64,000 bases of DNA from Olsenella porci (GTDB lineage Bacteria > Actinomycetota > Coriobacteriia > Coriobacteriales > Atopobiaceae): NCBI RefSeq assembly GCF_009695875.1, contig NZ_VUNC01000001.1, positions 310,001 to 374,000 of the forward strand, in the 5' to 3' direction. The position numbers and the translations under genes are program-made. Below the pieces are notes generated by a model, which was not told where the DNA came from, did not search any database, and saw only the letters and a list, made by a program, of their open reading frames with translations. Below, in pieces: positions 58,936 through 64,000 of this stretch. Each line of letters opens with the position of its first letter. Position 1 is the first letter of the stretch.

Positions 58936-61900
58936 TCAGCTCGCGAGCTTGTTCGACTTCAGCAGGAACTTTGCCGGGATGGGTCTCGACAGCTTCCAGA
59001 CGATGCTCATGGGGCGAGAGCCGCTGTGGCTCTCATGGTGTACCAGTCCCAGGAAGGTGAAAGGCTCGGTTCCGTACTGGTCCCTGTTGTACTCGCGGGC
59101 GAAGAGGGCGACCTTTGTGGGTGTTCCGCTCTTCTCGTCCCGTTGGTGGATGTAGCGCTGCCCGGTTGGGGACTCCGGCGTCGTCTTGTTCTGGCTCTGC
59201 CAGTGAAAGTGCCACTCGTCGATCGAATAGTCCTCGTACATCGTGGAGGGGGAGTACTCGCGCTCCGACTTGTTGAGGGTGTTGATCAGCACGTCAACTC
59301 CCTTGTCCCTGAGGTAGGCGACGCCCTGGCGGATGTTCTGAGGGTCCACGCGGTCCATGGCGACGAAGATTTGGTCGCGGGTGTACTGGCAGTGCAGGTC
59401 GAGGGGGCACTCAAACCCAAGGTCAACGGGCTCGTCCACAAAGTCGATCGAATCGAGTCTGATCTGCAGCAGTTCCTTGATCTCCCGTGCCATGACGGGG
59501 TTGGAGAGGACCCTGCGTACGCATTGCGCGGGATTGTCGAACGTCCCCTCGCGGAACGAGCTCGGCCAGAGCGTGATCTGGAACATGCTGAGCATGCGCC
59601 GCTCAAGGGGTTCAAGGGATTCCCAGTCGAGATCTCCGACACCGTCCAGCGTTTGCAGCAGGAAGTGGATCCACCTCCTGGAGTCAGCAAGCGAGAGGCG
59701 TTGGAGCGCCTTCGCCAGAACCTCCTCGTCATGTTCGTGAAAGTCTTCCCTCGCTCCGGCCGCGACGCAAAGTCGCGTGAAGCTTGCGTGCCTGTAGATG
59801 TCGCGGACATCTAGGTGGTAGCGTTCGACGAAGTTCTTGAGCGAGAGGGGGAGCCCGCTGTCTTCCTTGAATGTCGCAATGCGCTCAACTAGGGCGGATC
59901 GGGTTCCCAGTGCAGAGCGAATGTTGTCGAGTACGTGTCGTTGCGCTACCCGTTCGAGGTGAATGTAGCAGCCCTTGGGTGCCGCGGGAAAACCATCCAA
60001 GACCTGCGCGCCGATGGTGCTCGTCGTGGGTTCGAGGATCGCCCTCAGGCGGCAGGCGAAGTCATAGCGTCGATTCTGCTGGCCGATGAAGTCCAGTACG
60101 GTGAGGCACTCCTTTCCCGGGGAGAGCCTGAGGCCACGTCCGAGTTGCTGAAGGAAGACCGTGAGCGACTGCGTTGGGCGCAGGAAGAGGACGGTGTCCA
60201 CCTCGGGGACGTCCACGCCTTCGTTGAAGATATCCACCGAGAAGACGAACTTGACCTCGCCGGTCGAGAGGCGCTCCCTCGCTCTCTCGCGCTCCTCGTC
60301 GGGGGTGTCTGCCGTCAACGCGAGGGAATGGATCCCCGCCTGCTCGAACCTCTCCGCCATGAACCTGGCATGTGCCTTGCTCACGCAGAAGCCAAGGCCA
60401 TGGACCTCATTGACGTCGGTCACGTAACGCCGCACCGCGTCGATGACGTTCGCGGCACGCCTCTCGGCAAGCTTCCTGTCGAAGACGTACACGTTCTCCA
60501 GTGCGCTCTCGTCGTAGCCTCCCCGCGACCACTTGAGGCCGTCGAGGTCGACGGTGTCCGACACCCCGAAGTAGCTGAACGGGCAGAGGAGCTTGCGGTC
60601 GATCGCCTCCGGAAGGCGGATCTCTGCGGCGATCCTCCCGTCGAATCTCCCCAGGATGCTCTTGCCGTCGGATCTCTCGGGGGTTGCCGTCAGGCCGAGA
60701 AGTACCTTGGGTTCAAAGTGGTCGAGGAAGCGTCCGTATGTTGCCGCTGCCTCGTGATGGATCTCGTCCACAACGATGTAGTCATAGTAGCTCGGGTCGA
60801 GGTGGCCCGCCAGGTCGCGCGAGCTGATGGTCTGTATTGAGGCGAAGAGGTGGTCGAGGCTGTCAGGACGGGACTGGCCCACAAAGAGCTGCCCGAAGTT
60901 GGGATCCCTGAGCACTCCCCTAAAGCATGCTAGGCTCTGCCTCAGGATCTCCTCACGGTGCGCCACGAAGAGCATGCGTGCCCTGCGACCGCTCGCATAC
61001 CTCCTGCAGAAGTCGCGGTAGTCGAAGGCCGAGACGACGGTCTTGCCCGTACCCGTTGCTGCCACGACGAGGTTGTGCCAGTGGTTGCCGACCTCTCGTT
61101 CCGCCCTCAACCTGTCGAGTATCTGCTGCTGAAAGGGGTACGGCGTTATGTCGAACGAGTAGGCGATCCCTTCCGAGCCAGCGTCCGCGCCCCCATGGCG
61201 CTCCCGATCGATTGCGCGTTCAAGACGCCCTTGGTCGTCTGGCGTATACGTCTCGAACTCGGGTGACTTCCAGTAAGTCTGGAACGTCGCCTCAATCTTG
61301 GCGAGGGTGTCCGGCTGGTCGGCCTTGCTCAACTTCACATTCCATTCCAACCCGCTTGTCATTGCAGGGTTGGAGAGGTTCGAGGATCCAACGTAGGCAG
61401 TCGTGAAGCCGGTGCTGCGTTCGAAGACGTAAGCCTTTGCGTGCAGGCGGGTTCGGCTCGTGTCGTACGAGACCCTCACGTGCGCGTTTGGCAGCTTGGC
61501 GAGTTCGGTAACCGCCTTTGGGTCGGTTGCCCCCACGTAGCTCGTCGTGATCACGTAAAGCTTGCCGCCGCCCTCGCAGAACTCCCGCAGCTCGTCCATG
61601 ATGAGCCGGAGCCCGCCCCACTTCACGAATGACACGAGCATGCAGATGGTGCTTGCGGAGGCGATCTCCCTCTTCAGCTCGGAGTAGAGCTGCGGTTCGT
61701 GCGCGGAGCCCGTGAAGAGGGACGTCCTGGCAACCGATGTGGTGGGGCGAGGCGGAAAGCGAGGGCGCCCCCCGGTTACGGCCGATGCGACGTTTCTCTT
61801 TGGCACCACGGAGAGGAGCTCTCGCGCGGGCTCCTCGATCTCCTGCAGGAGCATTTCGCCCGACAGGCCTCCCTCTTCATCGGACAAGGCTGCGGCGATC

Positions 61901-62133
61901 CCGCTCACGATCGAGTTGGTCATCTGCACCTTCTTGGAGACGGAAGAGGCGCCCTCCCCTCCGATGGAGTCAAGGGTCACGCGAACGACCTTCTCGACAT
62001 AGCTGGATAATATGCGCGATGCCTCGGCTCCATCCATGTCGCGCTCCTCGGCGCTCTCGTCCTCCGACGAGGCGTCGATCCGCTCCCTGAGCTGCCTGCT
62101 GATCGTCTGCTCGTAGAGTCCTGGCTCAAGCAT
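58936..62133 (-). CDS. PLD-domain / SF2 helicase / DUF3427 fusion protein
   Basis: 1065 aa. N-terminal helical region, then a phospholipase-D-like module (HAKAYVFER about 231, with GSSNLSN). The SF2 core has ATGTGKT (about 361), DEIH (456-459), TATPERSDG (about 484) and QQLGRGLRL. The C-terminal third resembles the DUF3427 module found on this helicase family. Members are linked to DNA repair or defence, but the role is not established. ATG 62133 is chosen from AAGGTGG; ATG 62160 is possible. Stand-alone, flanked upstream by a divergent small gene. Confidence 0.8.
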   Translation of the reverse strand: MLEPGLYEQTISRQLRERIDASSEDESAEERDMDGAEASRILSSYVEKVVRVTLDSIGGEGASSVSKKVQMTNSIVSGIAAALSDEEGGLSGEMLLQEIEEPARELLSVVPKRNVASAVTGGRPRFPPRPTTSVARTSLFTGSAHEPQLYSELKREIASASTICMLVSFVKWGGLRLIMDELREFCEGGGKLYVITTSYVGATDPKAVTELAKLPNAHVRVSYDTSRTRLHAKAYVFERSTGFTTAYVGSSNLSNPAMTSGLEWNVKLSKADQPDTLAKIEATFQTYWKSPEFETYTPDDQGRLERAIDRERHGGADAGSEGIAYSFDITPYPFQQQILDRLRAEREVGNHWHNLVVAATGTGKTVVSAFDYRDFCRRYASGRRARMLFVAHREEILRQSLACFRGVLRDPNFGQLFVGQSRPDSLDHLFASIQTISSRDLAGHLDPSYYDYIVVDEIHHEAAATYGRFLDHFEPKVLLGLTATPERSDGKSILGRFDGRIAAEIRLPEAIDRKLLCPFSYFGVSDTVDLDGLKWSRGGYDESALENVYVFDRKLAERRAANVIDAVRRYVTDVNEVHGLGFCVSKAHARFMAERFEQAGIHSLALTADTPDEERERARERLSTGEVKFVFSVDIFNEGVDVPEVDTVLFLRPTQSLTVFLQQLGRGLRLSPGKECLTVLDFIGQQNRRYDFACRLRAILEPTTSTIGAQVLDGFPAAPKGCYIHLERVAQRHVLDNIRSALGTRSALVERIATFKEDSGLPLSLKNFVERYHLDVRDIYRHASFTRLCVAAGAREDFHEHDEEVLAKALQRLSLADSRRWIHFLLQTLDGVGDLDWESLEPLERRMLSMFQITLWPSSFREGTFDNPAQCVRRVLSNPVMAREIKELLQIRLDSIDFVDEPVDLGFECPLDLHCQYTRDQIFVAMDRVDPQNIRQGVAYLRDKGVDVLINTLNKSEREYSPSTMYEDYSIDEWHFHWQSQNKTTPESPTGQRYIHQRDEKSGTPTKVALFAREYNRDQYGTEPFTFLGLVHHESHSGSRPMSIVWKLSRPIPAKFLLKSNKLAS

Positions 62134-62254
62134 GCCATCCACCTTGCACCGCGCTCTCATCCAATGCGTCCAGGATCGAGGAACGATGCCTCTCGCACAA
62201 GGGGGACTCCGTCGCCGGTATATGCGCTCGGCAAGCCCAGAACAAGCGTTCCGC

Positions 62255-62260
62255 TACAAT
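62255..62260 (+). promoter_or_regulatory. Candidate -10 for the small SH3-like gene
   Basis: TACAAT 28 bp upstream of the ATG at 62288; no good -35 at 16-18 bp. Confidence 0.4.
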
Positions 62261-62287
62261 CGACGCCGAAGGTGCAGGAGGAGATGC

Positions 62288-62527
62288 ATGTACGGGAGCG
62301 GGTACGAGCGGCAGCGTCCGCGGTTTCAGGTGGGGGAGAGGGTCGAGGTCTCGTCTCGCGCGGGGCTCGTGCCATGGGTCACCTCGGGCGTCATTGCCGA
62401 GGTGGGCTGGGTCTACGGCAAGCCCATCTACCGCGTGGACAAGGTGGACGTCAGCGGTTGCGACACCACCTTCAAGAACGTGAAGGAGTGGATGCTCCGA
62501 CCTGTGTCGCCCGCCACGGGGGAGTAG
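62288..62527 (+). CDS. Small hypothetical protein, possible SH3/KOW-like fold
   Basis: 79 aa. I do not recognise the family. The central VGERVEVSSRAGLVPW then TSGVIAEVGWVYGKPIYRVD reads like a small beta-barrel (SH3 or KOW-like). No membrane segment. CAGGAGG lies 7 bp before the ATG, and a TACAAT precedes it, so expression is credible. Divergent from the helicase gene; no obvious functional link. Confidence 0.6.
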   Translation: MYGSGYERQRPRFQVGERVEVSSRAGLVPWVTSGVIAEVGWVYGKPIYRVDKVDVSGCDTTFKNVKEWMLRPVSPATGE

Positions 62528-62943
62528 GCACTGCTTTTGTCGCGCCATTGACCCCTCCGCCTTCGGCGCTATGATGCGGCTCCAGGCGAGACAAGCCCCA
62601 GCCTAGGCGGTAAGCGCCCGTATCGGTATCGCGTAGATGCCGTCCTCCACGCGGTGCGCGTACTCGGACACCCCCGTGATGACTGCCATGAACTCTGGTG
62701 GCCTCATGCGCGCGGCGGGATTCAATGTCGTTTTTCCGACCAAACCGATATAGATTTTCCACCCTATTCGATATCGAAAATCCACCCTGAGCGGCATCGA
62801 TCTTCCGTCTTGCGAGGCGGCTGCCGCAGCCCATGCCGCGCGCCGTTCCGAGCGCAGCCGCGGCTCGTGCGGGTCATGGCGCTATCCTCTGAGAAGAGGG
62901 GTTCCATCACCCAAAGCTATGCCCCAGGGACGGGAGGTTGACC
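62528..62943. other. 416-bp region between the small gene and the LysR gene
   Basis: Holds a minus-strand remnant of a DUF4143-type ATPase C-terminus (62603-62707) and an AT-rich patch with CGATATCG and repeated TCCACCCT strings (62730-62790). The LysR ribosome-binding site GGGAGG is at 62932. No intact gene. Confidence 0.7.
62603..62707 (-). pseudogene. Remnant of a DUF4143-type AAA ATPase C-terminus
   Basis: The 34-codon stretch reads MRPPEFMAVITGVSEYAHR then EDGIYAIPIRALTA. This matches the usual C-terminal end of DUF4143 ATPases (PxxFxAVITG...YxxRxDGVYVIPI). The rest of that ~400-aa protein is absent upstream, where the sequence becomes AT-rich and repetitive. A decayed gene is the simplest reading. 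Confidence 0.5.
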
Positions 62944-63873
62944 ATGACCCTGCAACAGCTCAGGTATGCCATCGAGGTCGCAGCCAGCGGCTCGATCACA
63001 GCGGCGGCATCGCGCCTCTACATCGCGCAGCCCAGCCTTTCCAAGGCCCTCTCTGAGCTCGAGGGCGAGATGGGCATCACCATCTTCGAGCGCTCCAGCC
63101 GCGGCGTGGTCCCAACCGAGGACGGCACCAGGTTCCTCTCGTATGCCCGCCAGGTGGTGGAGCAGGCCGACCTCCTGGAGGCCCAGTACAAGAGCGGCAA
63201 CCCGCCCCGCAGGGTCTTCGCGGTCTCGTCCCAGCACTACGCCTTTGTGGTCAACGCGTTTGTGGAGCTGGTTCGCGAGTATGGCGAGAACCGCTACGAG
63301 TTCTCCCTGCGCGAGGGCACCACCTTTGGCATCATCGAAGACGTACGCCTGCAGCGTAGCGAACTCGGAGTGCTCTATCGCAACTCGTTCAACCGCGAGG
63401 TCCTCACAAGTTCGATCCGACAGGCGGAGCTCCGCTTTGAGCCGCTGTTCGAGGCCCGTGAGCACGTGTTCGTGAGCAGGAGGAACCCCCTCGCCTCCAG
63501 GCGGTCGGTCACGCTCGCTGACCTGGCGCCCTACCCGCGGCTCTCGTATGACCAGGGCTCGCGCAACTCCTTCTACTTCGCCGAGGAGCCCCACATCACC
63601 CAGGAGGTCGACAAGGCAATCGTGGTCACGGACAGGGCGACCCTGTTCAACCTGCTCATCGGTCTCGACGGGTACACCATCTCGTCAGGAATCCTGAGCT
63701 CCGACCTCAACGGCAACGACATCGTCTCGGTTCCGCTGGAGGGTGATGGGACCATGGAGATTGGCTACGTGTACCAGCCGCGCCGTCCCCTCTCGCCCCT
63801 GGCAGAGAGCTACTTGGGCCACTTGAGGGAGTACGTCTCGGCGTATATAGCCAAAGGCTATGACGGGCAATAG
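62944..63873 (+). CDS. LysR-family transcriptional regulator
   Basis: 309 aa. N-terminal winged helix-turn-helix: LQQLRYAIEVAASGSITAAA, SRLYIAQPSLSKALSELE, then FERSSRGVVPTEDG. The effector domain begins near residue 90. ATG 62944 with GGGAGG 6 bp upstream is preferred over TTG 62938. It lies in the same direction as the downstream MetE-like gene, so it may regulate methionine-related genes (inference). Confidence 0.9.
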   Translation: MTLQQLRYAIEVAASGSITAAASRLYIAQPSLSKALSELEGEMGITIFERSSRGVVPTEDGTRFLSYARQVVEQADLLEAQYKSGNPPRRVFAVSSQHYAFVVNAFVELVREYGENRYEFSLREGTTFGIIEDVRLQRSELGVLYRNSFNREVLTSSIRQAELRFEPLFEAREHVFVSRRNPLASRRSVTLADLAPYPRLSYDQGSRNSFYFAEEPHITQEVDKAIVVTDRATLFNLLIGLDGYTISSGILSSDLNGNDIVSVPLEGDGTMEIGYVYQPRRPLSPLAESYLGHLREYVSAYIAKGYDGQ

Positions 63874-63947
63874 GGGATAGGTACTTCCTCATGACTCCTG
63901 GCTTTGTCACCATGGTCGGCAACAACGACGAACAGAAGGAGTTCCCC

Positions 63948-64000
63948 ATGAGCATTCCCTACGACAGGAAGACGCCGCATCGCTTTGACGTGGTCGGGAG
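63948..64000 (+). CDS. Start of a MetE-like (cobalamin-independent methionine synthase family) gene, truncated by the window
   Basis: Only the first 17 codons are visible: MSIPYDRKTPHRFDVVG. The RFDVVG string resembles the start of small MetE/YxjG-type proteins (RADxVGSxLRP). AGAAGGAG lies 6 bp before the ATG. The identification is tentative because the catalytic core is outside the window. Confidence 0.5.
   Translation, partial: MSIPYDRKTPHRFDVVG

Overview
The window is a high-GC bacterial chromosome segment, very probably from an anaerobic actinobacterium of the class Coriobacteriia (Olsenella/Atopobiaceae-like; the taxon is inferred). The evidence is the actinobacterial style of RpoB/RpoC, frequent GTG/TTG starts, strong G/C third-position bias, an electron-bifurcating NfnAB pair and DUF5648-type secreted-protein repeats. 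No phage, insertion sequence or CRISPR array was seen.

About the first 45 kb is one long housekeeping block. It starts inside clpC and runs disA-ispD-ispF-cysS-rlmB-rae1 (clpC to rae1 parallels the Bacillus subtilis order). A tRNA/tuf/rpmG/tRNA-Trp cluster follows, then secE-nusG-rplKA, rplJL, rpoBC, a small ArsR/SmtB regulator, rpsL-rpsG-fusA, and the S10, spc and alpha operons in near-canonical order through rplQ. Next comes an ECF-transporter core whose two ATPases are fused (EcfAA'-EcfT), then truA. Terminators, promoters and structured leaders cut the block into units. Clear sigma-70-type promoters precede the tRNA-Tyr/tuf unit, rplJ, rpsL and rplC. A recognisable L10 leader with an attenuator precedes rplJ. 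Rho-independent terminators follow tRNA-Thr, tuf, rplA, rplL, rplX, secY and rplQ. A 20-bp motif (GGATAC-N9-CGTGG) recurs three times, twice directly upstream of a TTGACA -35 element.

From 45 to 64 kb the content is accessory. It holds a His-rich putative heavy-metal exporter with an ArsR-like palindrome at its promoter, an LCP-like membrane protein, a GT2 glycosyltransferase and pyrE. A secreted M6-type metalloprotease with an Ig-like domain and three DUF5648 repeats comes next, then an AbiEi-like gene bracketed by 42-bp palindromes. The nfnA-nfnB pair, pth, an auxin-efflux-type permease and a glutathione peroxidase under a palindromic operator-like promoter follow. A 700-bp gene-free island of repeats precedes a PLD/SF2-helicase/DUF3427 protein. 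The window ends with a small SH3-like protein, a DUF4143-ATPase remnant, a LysR regulator and the start of a MetE-like gene.

The points most worth a second look are: an alpha-CTD/NusA-AR-like helix-hairpin-helix domain appended to RpoC; a natural Arg at RpsL position 88; the repeated promoter-proximal 20-mer; the palindrome family around the AbiEi-like gene; the multi-family repeat island at 58.3-58.75 kb; and a possible zinc-sensing link between the ArsR protein (21.5 kb) and the exporter (45.1 kb). All functional calls are from sequence reading and family knowledge only; nothing was searched against databases.
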